From: Deltaproteobacteria bacterium
GTDB taxonomy: Bacteria > Desulfobacterota > Desulfobulbia > Desulfobulbales > VMSU01
Length of the DNA: 24,940 bases
Direction: 5' to 3'
NCBI GenBank assembly: GCA_021789795.1
Contig: JAJYJA010000011.1
Span: 1-24,940 of the forward strand
The position numbers and the translations under genes are program-made. The notes under the pieces were generated by a model. That model did not search any database, had not been told where the DNA came from, and worked only from the letters and a program-made list of their open reading frames with translations. Shown here piece by piece: positions 7,946 through 15,076 of this stretch; position 1 is the first letter of the stretch; every line of letters begins with the position of its first letter.

Positions 7946-9448
7946 ATGAAAATCCTCCTCGTGTATCCTGATATCTTGCCGTCGGTAAAAAAATTTCGCG
8001 GCTATATGCACCTCGGCATATCCTCTATCGCCGCCTGCCTCATGAAAGCCGGCCACGAGGTCAGGCTGCTGCATCTAATCAACGAGCCGAACAAAAGCAA
8101 GATCCTCGACATGGCTAAACGTTTTCAGCCTGGACTGATCGGCATCAGCGCCACCACCAATCAATTCGCCACCGCACGCTTGGTGGCGGCAACCCTGCGG
8201 GAGGTAATGCCGGAGGCCAAGTTCATTGTCGGCGGCATCCACGTCATCTTAAATACCGATCAGGTGATTGAATGCCCCGAATTCGATTTGGCGTGTCGCG
8301 GAGAGGGGGAGTTGCCTTTGCTGCACCTGGCTGAAAAGTTGGAGAAAGGTCAGGACTGGCGCGACACCCCCAGCACCTGGGTTAAGTTGCCGGACGGGTC
8401 CATTCAGCGCAATCCCATGCTTCCGGTCATAACCGACCTTGATTCCCTGCCCTATGCCAACCGGGACATCTGGGATTATCCTTCCCTGCAAATGGAGTCC
8501 AACGGCGCGGCGACGGTCATGTTCTCCCGCGGCTGCCCCAGAAAGTGCACCTATTGCTGTAATCATGCGATTTCAAGAATATACCTGGAGGGCGGAGACA
8601 ACCGGTATTTTCGGCAGCGCTCGGTGGACTCGACCATCACCGAGCTGCTGTGGATCAAGGAAAGATATCCGTTTATCAAATCTTTTAACTTTGACGACGA
8701 CAACCTTTTCCTTAATCTCACCTGGGCCAAGCAGTTTGCCGAACGCTACGCAAAGGAGGTCAGAATGCCGTTTGCCTGCAATATATTTCCCAATCAGGTG
8801 GACGAGGTGCGGGTCGGATTGTTGAAGCTGGCGGGATGCACGGATCTGCGTATTGGGCTGGAGAGTGGCAACGAGGGCATCCGGTCGCAGGTGCTTGGCC
8901 GGCAGACAAGCGACGCGGAGATCAGCCGGGGATATAGGCTATGTCGCGAGGCCGGGATCCGTACCCGCAGTTTTGTCATGATCGGTCTGCCTTTTGAAAC
9001 GCCGGAGATGGTGCTGGACTCGATTAAGGTGATCGCCGACGAGCATGTCGGCATTGCCCAGCATTCCATCTTCTACCCCTACCGCAAGACGATACTTTAC
9101 GAGCGGTGTGTCGAACACGGTTTTTTAGAGGAGGGCGCAGTGGTAGGTAGCTCGGATTACTACTCGCGCAGCATGTTAAACATCGACACCATGAGCGGTG
9201 GGCAGATCAGGATGTTTCGGAATTTTTTCCCCGTCTTTGTTCTGGGGTATCGTTTGATCAACAGACTGCCGGAGACGATGCGTCAGATCGGACGGAAGAT
9301 GTTAGACTATTTTTTGACCCGCAGTTGGTTGCCTTGCGTTTTAAATCCCTTTGGCGGCGTTTTGCCATTTATGCGGAATCTTCTCCCCCGGGCGCTCAAG
9401 ACGGCACTTAAGGGGCGCGTGGCGCCTGCCGCCGCCCCGTCCTCCTGA
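7946..9448 (+). CDS. B12-binding-domain radical SAM protein
   Basis: A 500-residue enzyme. Residues 1-130 form an N-terminal cobalamin-binding-type Rossmann domain (MKILLVYPD..., GISATTNQFATA, VGGIHVILN). The radical SAM core carries the iron-sulfur motif CPRKCTYC (C197, C201, C204) after the usual FSRGC turn. It continues with the FNFDDDNLF strand, LRIGLESGNEGI and SFVMIGLPFET, standard features of the B12-radical SAM (HemN/Elp3-like) group. The last ~100 residues are basic and hydrophobic. Enzymes of this class methylate or rearrange unactivated carbon, and several modify lipids, sugars or antibiotics. Context suggests modification of a glycan or its lipid carrier, but the substrate is unknown. 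ATG 7946 is preferred over GTG 7937 because GGAG (7930) is better spaced and MKILLVYP is the usual family start. Confidence 0.9.
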   Translation: MKILLVYPDILPSVKKFRGYMHLGISSIAACLMKAGHEVRLLHLINEPNKSKILDMAKRFQPGLIGISATTNQFATARLVAATLREVMPEAKFIVGGIHVILNTDQVIECPEFDLACRGEGELPLLHLAEKLEKGQDWRDTPSTWVKLPDGSIQRNPMLPVITDLDSLPYANRDIWDYPSLQMESNGAATVMFSRGCPRKCTYCCNHAISRIYLEGGDNRYFRQRSVDSTITELLWIKERYPFIKSFNFDDDNLFLNLTWAKQFAERYAKEVRMPFACNIFPNQVDEVRVGLLKLAGCTDLRIGLESGNEGIRSQVLGRQTSDAEISRGYRLCREAGIRTRSFVMIGLPFETPEMVLDSIKVIADEHVGIAQHSIFYPYRKTILYERCVEHGFLEEGAVVGSSDYYSRSMLNIDTMSGGQIRMFRNFFPVFVLGYRLINRLPETMRQIGRKMLDYFLTRSWLPCVLNPFGGVLPFMRNLLPRALKTALKGRVAPAAAPSS

Positions 9449-9461
9449 CTTAACGCCTCAC

Positions 9462-9537
9462 GTAGCAATAATCTGAACAATAAGCCTCAAGGCGACGGCA
9501 TAAGGGGCCGTGATGGTCGTGGGGAATTATCCAAGTT
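9462..9537 (+). repeat. Noncoding direct repeat, copy B
   Basis: Second copy of the repeat described at 6944-7018, in the same orientation, starting 14 bases after the radical SAM stop codon. The best-conserved block is CTGAACAATAAGCCT (9473-9487). Unlike copy A, this copy is embedded in a strong stem-loop (9490-9575). Confidence 0.7.
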
Positions 9538-9575
9538 GTTTCTGCACGGCCCCTAAGATCCGAGGGCCGTCGCCT
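9490..9575. terminator. Large two-part stem-loop between convergent genes (possible bidirectional terminator)
   Basis: The outer arms AGGCGACGGC (9490-9499) and GCCGTCGCCT (9566-9575) pair over 10 bp. The inner arms AGGGGCCGTG (9503-9512) and CACGGCCCCT (9545-9554) pair over another 10 bp around a 32-base loop, with an asymmetric internal loop between the stems. It sits between the convergent radical SAM gene and the small minus-strand gene, whose stop codon lies in the inner right arm. No T-run follows on either strand, so it is not a standard intrinsic terminator. A transcription-blocking or RNA-protecting role is inference. Confidence 0.5.
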
Positions 9576-9780
9576 CAAGTTCGGCGCGTCGTGCCTTGAG
9601 CAGGGCGAGACAACGGGCGACGCGGGCCATGCCCGGGGCGCTGCCCTTCTCTTCGTAGTACATGCGGCTCAACTCCAGGGAGTCGCTGGCCTCGGCGATT
9701 AGCCGTAACTGGGACCGGGGCGGTTCGGCCCGCCAGGCGTCGATGGCCGTTTGGGCCTGCTGTTCGCTGTCGATGGCCAT
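9553..9780 (-). CDS. Small hypothetical protein
   Basis: A 75-residue acidic, Ala/Glu/Arg-rich reading frame (starts MAIDSEQQAQ), predicted mostly helical, with no signal peptide, membrane segment or motif that I recognise. It is the last frame of the minus-strand run, 42 bases after the PilZ gene. Its codon use looks like its neighbours and no overlapping frame competes better, which supports it as real. There is no good ribosome site before ATG 9780, so expression may depend on read-through from the PilZ gene. Function unknown. Confidence 0.55.
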   Translation of the reverse strand: MAIDSEQQAQTAIDAWRAEPPRSQLRLIAEASDSLELSRMYYEEKGSAPGMARVARCLALLKARRAELEATALGS

Positions 9781-9822
9781 GATCTGGTTTTGGGCGGACG
9801 GTTCAGTTGCCTGCGCCCGGCG

Positions 9823-10179
9823 TTAATCGTTGAACCCGGCCTGATTGATCAGTATCATGAACAGCCGCCGGTTGTCCTCGCTCAGGTCGGGGGTGGAGAA
9901 GCCCGAGGCGAAGAAGTCGGGATTGACGTCCTGGCTGCACCAGGTGGAGGTGGCGTGGAAAAGCACCTCCCGGGCCGGGCAGTACTCCTCCGGCATCACC
10001 ATGCGCAGGGAGAACCCCTTGCCCACCGGGATCTCTTCCTTGCTCACCAGCTTCATCCCCTTGACGGTCAGGTCCACCAGGTGCCCCAGGAGCTGGCCGC
10101 TCTCCCGGTCGAACACCTCCAGGTAGTAGATGATGTGCCGTCGCTTAAGTCGCCTGAGCTCGCCCGTCGTGTCTGCCAT
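9823..10179 (-). CDS. PilZ-domain protein (c-di-GMP receptor)
   Basis: A 118-residue single-domain PilZ protein. The two c-di-GMP-binding signatures are present: an RxxxR box near the N-terminus (R9/R10 to R13/R14 in ELRRLKRRH) and D-x-T-x-x-G (D36-G41, DLTVKG), followed by the beta-barrel strands. PilZ domains bind cyclic di-GMP and pass the signal to partners in motility, exopolysaccharide production or transcription. A strong Shine-Dalgarno (GGGGAGGG) sits just upstream of ATG 10179. The gene lies 16 bases downstream of cmk. An HD-GYP regulator, a likely c-di-GMP phosphodiesterase, is in the same run, and an exopolysaccharide locus lies next to it on the other strand. Confidence 0.85.
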   Translation of the reverse strand: MADTTGELRRLKRRHIIYYLEVFDRESGQLLGHLVDLTVKGMKLVSKEEIPVGKGFSLRMVMPEEYCPAREVLFHATSTWCSQDVNPDFFASGFSTPDLSEDNRRLFMILINQAGFND

Positions 10180-10195
10180 GATTTCCCTCCCCTTG

Positions 10196-10867
10196 TCAAG
10201 GATGGTTGATTGTCGTAAGCATTAAGTCCACCACCTGGTCTATGCTTAGAACCGAGGAGTCGATGCGCACCGCCTCGGACGCCGGTTGGAGCGGCGCCAG
10301 TGGGCGGGTGCTGTCCTGGCGATCCCGCTCGACGATCTGGCCAAGGATATCCTGGTAATCCGCAGCGATGCCCTTCTCCGCAAGCTGCGCGGTGCGGCGG
10401 CGGGCCCGCTCCTCCGGGGTGGCTACGAGATAAAATTTGTGGGCCGCCTGGGGAAAGACCACCGTGCCCGTGTCCCGGCCCTCGGCCACCACCGGCTGGT
10501 TTTTGGCCAGCTCCCGTTGCAGGCGGGTAAGTCGTTGGCGCACCACGCCGATGGCCGAGACCCGGGAGGCCATCATCCCCATCTCCGGGGTGCGGATGGC
10601 CAGCGACACGTCCTCGCCGTTTAGGAGCACCCGGGTGTCCTCCTCGCCGGGGGAGAGGTCGAGGTCGAGCGCCTCCAGCAGTCCCGCCACCGCCTCCTGG
10701 TCGTCCAGGTCAAGCCCCTGACGCTGGGCCGCCAGCCCCACCGCCCGGTACATGGCGCCGGTGTCGAGGTAGGTGGCCTTAAGACGATGCGCCAGCAGCC
10801 GGCTGATGGTGCTCTTGCCCGAGCCGGACGGCCCGTCGATGGTGACGATCAGGGGGGGGCCGCTCAC
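10196..10867 (-). CDS. cmk: Cytidylate kinase
   Basis: A 223-residue enzyme that phosphorylates CMP and dCMP with ATP in pyrimidine nucleotide recycling. The P-loop GPSGSGKST is at residues 12-20, the CMP-binding YLDTGAMYRA at 33-42, the EGRDTGTVVFP block at 129-139, and the Arg-rich lid (TPEERARRR and ERDRQDSTRP) follows. Length is normal for the bacterial family. The start is a GTG at 10867 overlapping the hisC stop (GTGA), so it should be translated by coupling to hisC. Confidence 0.96.
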   Translation of the reverse strand: MSGPPLIVTIDGPSGSGKSTISRLLAHRLKATYLDTGAMYRAVGLAAQRQGLDLDDQEAVAGLLEALDLDLSPGEEDTRVLLNGEDVSLAIRTPEMGMMASRVSAIGVVRQRLTRLQRELAKNQPVVAEGRDTGTVVFPQAAHKFYLVATPEERARRRTAQLAEKGIAADYQDILGQIVERDRQDSTRPLAPLQPASEAVRIDSSVLSIDQVVDLMLTTINHP

Positions 10868-11964
10868 TGGCCCAGCTCGGCCAGGGTGTCGGCCATGGCC
10901 TTAAGCAGCCGCTTGTTTTCCGCCGCCGTACCCACGGTGATCCTGATATATGTGGGCAGCCCGTAGGCGTTCATCGGTCGCACGATGACCCCCTTTTTTA
11001 GCATGGCCTGGTAGAAGGCCTTGCCGTCCCGGCCCAGATCGACCAGGAAGAAGTTGGTCTCGGTGGGCAGGGGGGTGAGACCCAGGCTGGGGAGTTGCTC
11101 GTGCAGCCAGGCGATACCCTCCCGGGTCATGGCCAGGGTGCGCTGGTAGTGCTCGGTGTCGGTAAGGGCGGCAAGGGCACCGATCTGGGCCAGGCTGTTG
11201 ACGTTGAAGGGGCCGCGCACCCGGTGCAGGCAGTCGGCGAGCGCCGGCGGCATGAGGCCGTAGCCCACCCGCAGCCCGGCTAGGCCGTAGGCCTTGGAGA
11301 AGGTGCGCAGCCCGGCCACCGGTCGGTCTCCGTCCAGGTAGTCGCGGATGTCCAGACGCTGGCCAGGGTCGGCGAAGTCGATATAGGCCTCGTCCAGCAC
11401 CGTCACCACCCCTTCCGGCACCTGGGCCAGAAAACGCTCGAAGGCCTGCCGGCCAAACATGGTGCCGGTGGGGTTGTTGGGGTTGTCCAGGAAGATCAGC
11501 CGGGTGCGGCCGGTGATTTGCTCCCGGATGGCCGTGAGGTCGTGGCGCAGGTCGTTAAGCGGCACCACCCGGTTGACCCCGCCCTGGGCCTGGGCGACCT
11601 TGGGATAGACCAGAAACGAGGGCGCGGAGGAGATGACCTCGTCGCCGGGCTGCACCAGGGCCGCGGCCAACAGGGAGATGATCTCGTCCGAGCCGTTGCC
11701 GAAGACGATCTGCGCGGGGCTCACCTGTTGATGCCGGGCCACTGCCTGGGCCAGGTAGTAGCAACTGCCGTCGGGGTAGCGGTGGAGATTTCCGAGCGCC
11801 TGGCCGATGGCCGCGACCGCCTTGGGCGAGGGGCCGAGCGAGTTCTCGTTGGAGGCCATCTTGATGGAGCCGGTGATCCCGTACTCCCGCTCCAGCTCCT
11901 CCAGCGGCTTGCCGGGGGGATAGGGCACCAGGCCCCGGATATGCTCGGGAATGGCAAGCTTCAT
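10864..11964 (-). CDS. hisC: Histidinol-phosphate aminotransferase
   Basis: A 366-residue fold-type I PLP aminotransferase catalysing the glutamate-dependent transamination step of histidine synthesis. Visible are the N-terminal SNENSLGPSPKA (residues 38-49), DNPNNPTG (160-167), LDEAYIDF (190-197) and TFSKAYGLAGLRVGYG (221-236), with K224 as the PLP lysine and R232 in the phosphate-binding region. Two starts are possible. ATG 11964 is preferred over ATG 11976 because GAGGCGG lies 4-10 bases before it. The other his genes are not in the window. It is followed by cmk with a 4-base overlap and preceded by a structured intergenic element after gatA. Confidence 0.95.
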   Translation of the reverse strand: MKLAIPEHIRGLVPYPPGKPLEELEREYGITGSIKMASNENSLGPSPKAVAAIGQALGNLHRYPDGSCYYLAQAVARHQQVSPAQIVFGNGSDEIISLLAAALVQPGDEVISSAPSFLVYPKVAQAQGGVNRVVPLNDLRHDLTAIREQITGRTRLIFLDNPNNPTGTMFGRQAFERFLAQVPEGVVTVLDEAYIDFADPGQRLDIRDYLDGDRPVAGLRTFSKAYGLAGLRVGYGLMPPALADCLHRVRGPFNVNSLAQIGALAALTDTEHYQRTLAMTREGIAWLHEQLPSLGLTPLPTETNFFLVDLGRDGKAFYQAMLKKGVIVRPMNAYGLPTYIRITVGTAAENKRLLKAMADTLAELGQ

Positions 11965-11984
11965 CTGCCGCCTCATTACTTAAG

Positions 11985-12125
11985 TTGCATGCAAAAGAAT
12001 ACTTCCAGCAAGCATTCGGGACGAGACCGCGAAGGCAAGCGAGCAGCGACGAGAGCGTACATCAGTACGCCGAGGAGCAGCACAAGCGCAGCCGACAAAG
12101 GTATCGTTTTGAATGCGAACTGGAA
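11985..12125. repeat. Foldback intergenic element between gatA and hisC
   Basis: A noncoding stretch with imperfect terminal inverted arms at 12003-12018 (TTCCAGCAAGCATTCG) and 12110-12125 (TGAATGCGAACTGGAA), pairing at 12 of 16 positions. A perfect central hairpin, GCGTAC-atca-GTACGC, lies at 12055-12070. The flanks of the central hairpin are purine-rich on the + strand and full of short GCGA/AGCGA repeats. The right arm ends one base before the gatA stop codon. It looks like the multicopy palindromic intergenic elements I associate with Desulfobacterota genomes, but only one copy is in this window. It may act on mRNA stability between gatA and hisC. Confidence 0.6.
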
Positions 12126-13589
12126 TCACGAGGAAAGACCTGGCCGTTGTTGGCAGAGGCCCAAGTCCTGCTCCAGGGTGTAGGCGATGTTGAGCAGGGC
12201 GGCCTCGGAGAAATGCGGCCCCTGGAGTTGCAGCCCGATGGGCAGCCCGGTGGCGCTGAAGCCGCAGGGCACTGACAGGGCGGGCAGACCGGCCAGGTTG
12301 GTACAGACGGTCAGGGCGTCGGAGAGATAGACCGACAGGGGATCGTCGGTCTTGGCGCCCAGGGGCCAGGCCGGGCTGGGGGTGACCGGCGACACCAGGG
12401 CGTCGCACTGGGCAAAGGCCTCCTGATAGTCCCGGATGATCAGGGTTCTCACCTGGGAGGCCTTCTTGTAGTAGGCGTCGTAGTAACCGGACGACAGGGC
12501 GTAGGTGCCGATGATGATCCGGCGTTTGACCTCCGGCCCGAAGCCCTGGGCCCGGCTGGTCTTGTACATCTCGACCAGGCTGTCCGCCTCCAGGTTGCGG
12601 AAGCCGTACTTCACCCCGTCGTAACGGGCCAGGTTGGAGCTGGCCTCCGCCGGGGCGATGATGTAGTAGGCGGCGATGCCGTACTTGGTGTGGGGCAGGG
12701 AGACCGCCACCGTCTCGGCCCCCAGCTTGCGCAGCCGGTCGATGCCCTCCTCCACCGCCCGGCGCACCTCTGGTTCCAGGCCCTCGCCGAAATACTCTTT
12801 GGGAATGCCCAGCCGCAACCCCTTGATATTGCCGGCAAGCAGGGCGTCAAACCCCGGCACCGGCTCCTTCGCCGAGGTCGAGTCCCGGGGGTCGTGGCCG
12901 GCGATGGCGCCAAGCAGCAGGGCCGCGTCCCGCACGTCCTTGGTCAGGGTGCCCACCTGGTCGAGCGAGGAGGCGAAGGCCAGCAGCCCGAAACGCGACA
13001 CCCGGCCGTAGGTGGGTTTCAAGCCCACCACCCCGCAGTGGGAGGCGGGCTGGCGCACCGAGCCGCCGGTGTCGGAGCCCAGGGAGGCGAGGCACTCCCC
13101 CGCCGCCACCGAGGCCGCCGAGCCGCCGCTGGAGCCGCCGCAGATGTAGTCCGGGTTCCAGGGGTTCTTGGGGACGCCGAAGGCGCAGGTCTCGGTGGTC
13201 GAGCCCATGGCGAACTCGTCCATGCTCACCTTGCCCACCATCACCGCCCCCTGCTCATTGAGTCGGCGGATCACCGTGGCGTCGTAGGGGGGGATGAAGG
13301 ATTCCAGGATCTTCGAGCCGCAGGTGGTGCGCACGCCCTGGGTGCAGAGCACGTCCTTGATGGATAGCGGGATGCCGCACAGCGGCCCGCCCTCGCCCTT
13401 GGCCAGTTGCCGGTCGGCGGCCTCGGCCTGGCCCAACGCCAGGTCCCGGCAGGGGGTGATGAAGGCGTTGATCCGGGGCTCCACCCGCTCGATGCGGGCC
13501 AGGACGTTTTCGGTCAGCTCGACCGCTGACACCTGCCGGGTGCGGAGCAGTTCCTGGAGCTGGTGGATGGTCTGATCGTATAGTTCCAT
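12126..13589 (-). CDS. gatA: Glutamyl/aspartyl-tRNA amidotransferase subunit A
   Basis: A 487-residue amidase-signature protein, the glutaminase subunit of GatCAB. The complex converts misacylated Glu-tRNA(Gln) or Asp-tRNA(Asn) into Gln-tRNA(Gln) or Asn-tRNA(Asn). The Ser-cisSer-Lys triad is intact: K78 (PLSIKD), S153 in CGGSSGGSAAS and the nucleophile S177 in GSDTGGSVRQPAS. Length and termini are typical. The start at ATG 13589 has no Shine-Dalgarno; it is preceded by CAAAAAATC, the same sequence that precedes gatC. gatC lies 93 bases upstream with a repeat element between them. gatB is not in the window. Confidence 0.97.
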   Translation of the reverse strand: MELYDQTIHQLQELLRTRQVSAVELTENVLARIERVEPRINAFITPCRDLALGQAEAADRQLAKGEGGPLCGIPLSIKDVLCTQGVRTTCGSKILESFIPPYDATVIRRLNEQGAVMVGKVSMDEFAMGSTTETCAFGVPKNPWNPDYICGGSSGGSAASVAAGECLASLGSDTGGSVRQPASHCGVVGLKPTYGRVSRFGLLAFASSLDQVGTLTKDVRDAALLLGAIAGHDPRDSTSAKEPVPGFDALLAGNIKGLRLGIPKEYFGEGLEPEVRRAVEEGIDRLRKLGAETVAVSLPHTKYGIAAYYIIAPAEASSNLARYDGVKYGFRNLEADSLVEMYKTSRAQGFGPEVKRRIIIGTYALSSGYYDAYYKKASQVRTLIIRDYQEAFAQCDALVSPVTPSPAWPLGAKTDDPLSVYLSDALTVCTNLAGLPALSVPCGFSATGLPIGLQLQGPHFSEAALLNIAYTLEQDLGLCQQRPGLSS

Positions 13590-13625
13590 GATTTTTTGGG
13601 AGGTAAATACTGGTAATCGTGCTAG

Positions 13626-13675
13626 AAGGTAGCCGATGGCGAAGCAGTAGAGCGGATTTTTTGCGCCGCCATCAA
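13626..13675. repeat. Short (deleted) copy of the 18292-18434 inverted-repeat element
   Basis: Bases 13626-13653 match 18313-18340 at 24 of 28 positions (core GGTAGCCGATGGC). A few bases later, TTTTGCGCCGCCATCAA matches the right end of the larger copy (TTTTGGCGACGCCATCAA). The middle ~70 bases of the larger copy are missing. The left terminal inverted repeat is degenerate here. It fills most of the 93-base gap between gatC and gatA. Confidence 0.6.
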
Positions 13676-13682
13676 TGCCGGT

Positions 13683-13970
13683 CTAGCCGATGATCTTGGG
13701 CACCACGAAGGCCTCCTCGTTGCGGCGGGGGGCGTTTTTCAGCGCCTCTTCCCTGGCCAGCGAGGGGACGACCGTATCCTCGCGGAAGGCGTTAGTGATC
13801 GCCAGGGCGTGGCTGGTGGGGATGACGCCCTCGGTGTTCAGCTCGTTTAGGGTGTCGATGTAAGTCAGGATGCGGCCCACCTCGTGGGTCATGGTCTCGA
13901 TCTCGTCCGGGCGTAGGGCCAGTCGGGCCAGATGGGCGACCCGGGCGATATCTTCGCTGCTGATGTTCAT
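13683..13970 (-). CDS. gatC: Glutamyl/aspartyl-tRNA amidotransferase subunit C
   Basis: A 95-residue protein matching GatC, the small belt-like subunit that wraps GatA and stabilises the GatCAB complex. Recognisable segments are the N-terminal ISSEDIARVAHLARLAL, the central LNELNTEGVIPTSHA and the C-terminal NEEAFVVPKII, which inserts at the GatA/GatB interface. Length is typical. No Shine-Dalgarno is visible before ATG 13970; the immediate upstream is GCAAAAAATC. It comes 38 bases after the HD-GYP regulator gene. Confidence 0.95.
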   Translation of the reverse strand: MNISSEDIARVAHLARLALRPDEIETMTHEVGRILTYIDTLNELNTEGVIPTSHALAITNAFREDTVVPSLAREEALKNAPRRNEEAFVVPKIIG

Positions 13971-14008
13971 GATTTTTTGCTGTCGTTAAGGGGGGCGGAC
14001 GTCAGGGT

Positions 14009-15058
14009 TTATGGTTGCTTGCCGGAGCGCAGGAGGCCGGCGAAGACCCGCACCACCGCGGGGTCGAACTGGCTGCCGGCGCATTTATACAACTCTTCGA
14101 TCGCTTCTTCCATCGTTTTGTTCACCTTGTAGCTCCGTTTGGAGGTCATGGCGTCGTAACTGTCGGCCACGGTCAGGATCTTGGCTAAGGGGTCGAGCTG
14201 GTCGCCGTTTAGGCGGAACGGGTAGCCGGTGCCGTCCACCCGCTCGTGGTGCTGGCAGGCGATGATCCCCTCCCGGCCCAGGAACTGCAAGGGCTGGAGG
14301 ATGTTCTGGCAGATCTCGGGGTGCTGGGAGACCCGCTCCCACTCGTCGTCGGTCAGGGGGCCGGGGCGCTGGATGCAGCTCACGTCGATCACCAGCTTGC
14401 CGACGTCGTGGATCTGGCAGGCGCAGACCAGGGTGTGGAGCTCCAGTTCCGAGAGTCCCATGCCCTCGCCGATCATCCTCCCGTACTGGGTGACTCGCCG
14501 GGTGTGGCCGGCGGTGTAGGGGTCCTTCTCCTCCAGGGCGATCTGCAGGGTGGCGATGGTGTTTAAGGTGTTTTCCTCCAGCTTGCGGCTGTACTCGTCG
14601 AGCAGCTCGTTCTTGGCCGCCAGCTCCTTGGTCTTCTGCCAGACCTCGAACTCCAGATTGGCCTGGTAGGCCTTGTGCATCAGGAGGTACATCCGTTTCT
14701 CGATCGCCTGGCGGATCTTGACCGCGAACAGGTCGAGGTCGGCGATGGGCTTGGTCAGGAAGTCGTAGGCCCCCAGCTTGATGGCCTTCATGGCGTAGTC
14801 CATGGAGCCGGCGCCGGTGAGGAAGAGCACCGGGATGGTGTTGTGCTGGCGATTTAAGGCCTCCAGGGTCTGAAATCCGTCCATCACCGGCATGTTGATG
14901 TCGAGGACGATGGTGGCGAAGCTCTCGTCGATGGCGTTGATGGCCTCCTGGCCGTTGTTGACCGCCACCACCTGATACCCGAAGATTTCGAGGATCTTTT
15001 GGATGGCGTCGCGCACCAGGAGGTCGTCATCGGCGATGAGGATTTTGTTTAGCTCCAT
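14009..15058 (-). CDS. Response regulator with HD-GYP output domain (predicted c-di-GMP phosphodiesterase)
   Basis: A 349-residue two-component regulator. Residues 4-120 are a receiver domain with acidic pocket D10-D12, phosphoacceptor D53 (VLDINMPVMDG), T81 and K103. A helical linker (about 115-165) leads to an HD-GYP domain with H185, H217-D218 (IHDVGK), H246, H270-H271 and HERVDGTGYP (GYP at 278-280). All hallmark metal and substrate residues are present, so an active cyclic di-GMP hydrolase switched by phosphorylation is predicted. No histidine kinase gene is next to it. It starts 9 bases after the HDAC-family gene, and a perfect 12-bp palindrome (15065-15076) spans that junction. Confidence 0.93.
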   Translation of the reverse strand: MELNKILIADDDLLVRDAIQKILEIFGYQVVAVNNGQEAINAIDESFATIVLDINMPVMDGFQTLEALNRQHNTIPVLFLTGAGSMDYAMKAIKLGAYDFLTKPIADLDLFAVKIRQAIEKRMYLLMHKAYQANLEFEVWQKTKELAAKNELLDEYSRKLEENTLNTIATLQIALEEKDPYTAGHTRRVTQYGRMIGEGMGLSELELHTLVCACQIHDVGKLVIDVSCIQRPGPLTDDEWERVSQHPEICQNILQPLQFLGREGIIACQHHERVDGTGYPFRLNGDQLDPLAKILTVADSYDAMTSKRSYKVNKTMEEAIEELYKCAGSQFDPAVVRVFAGLLRSGKQP

Positions 15059-15064
15059 CCCGCC

Positions 15065-15076
15065 AGTCTATAGACT
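15065..15076. promoter_or_regulatory. Perfect 12-bp palindrome at the HDAC-family / HD-GYP junction
   Basis: AGTCTATAGACT is its own reverse complement. It covers the last codons and the TAG stop of the HDAC-family gene and lies 6 bases upstream of the HD-GYP regulator's ATG, next to its GGCGGG ribosome site. It could be an operator or chance; there is no second copy in the window. Confidence 0.25.

Noticed and set aside
12690..13367. A + strand frame of 225 codons opposite gatA
   Set aside because: gatA is complete with its catalytic triad on the other strand; the frame is a composition shadow.
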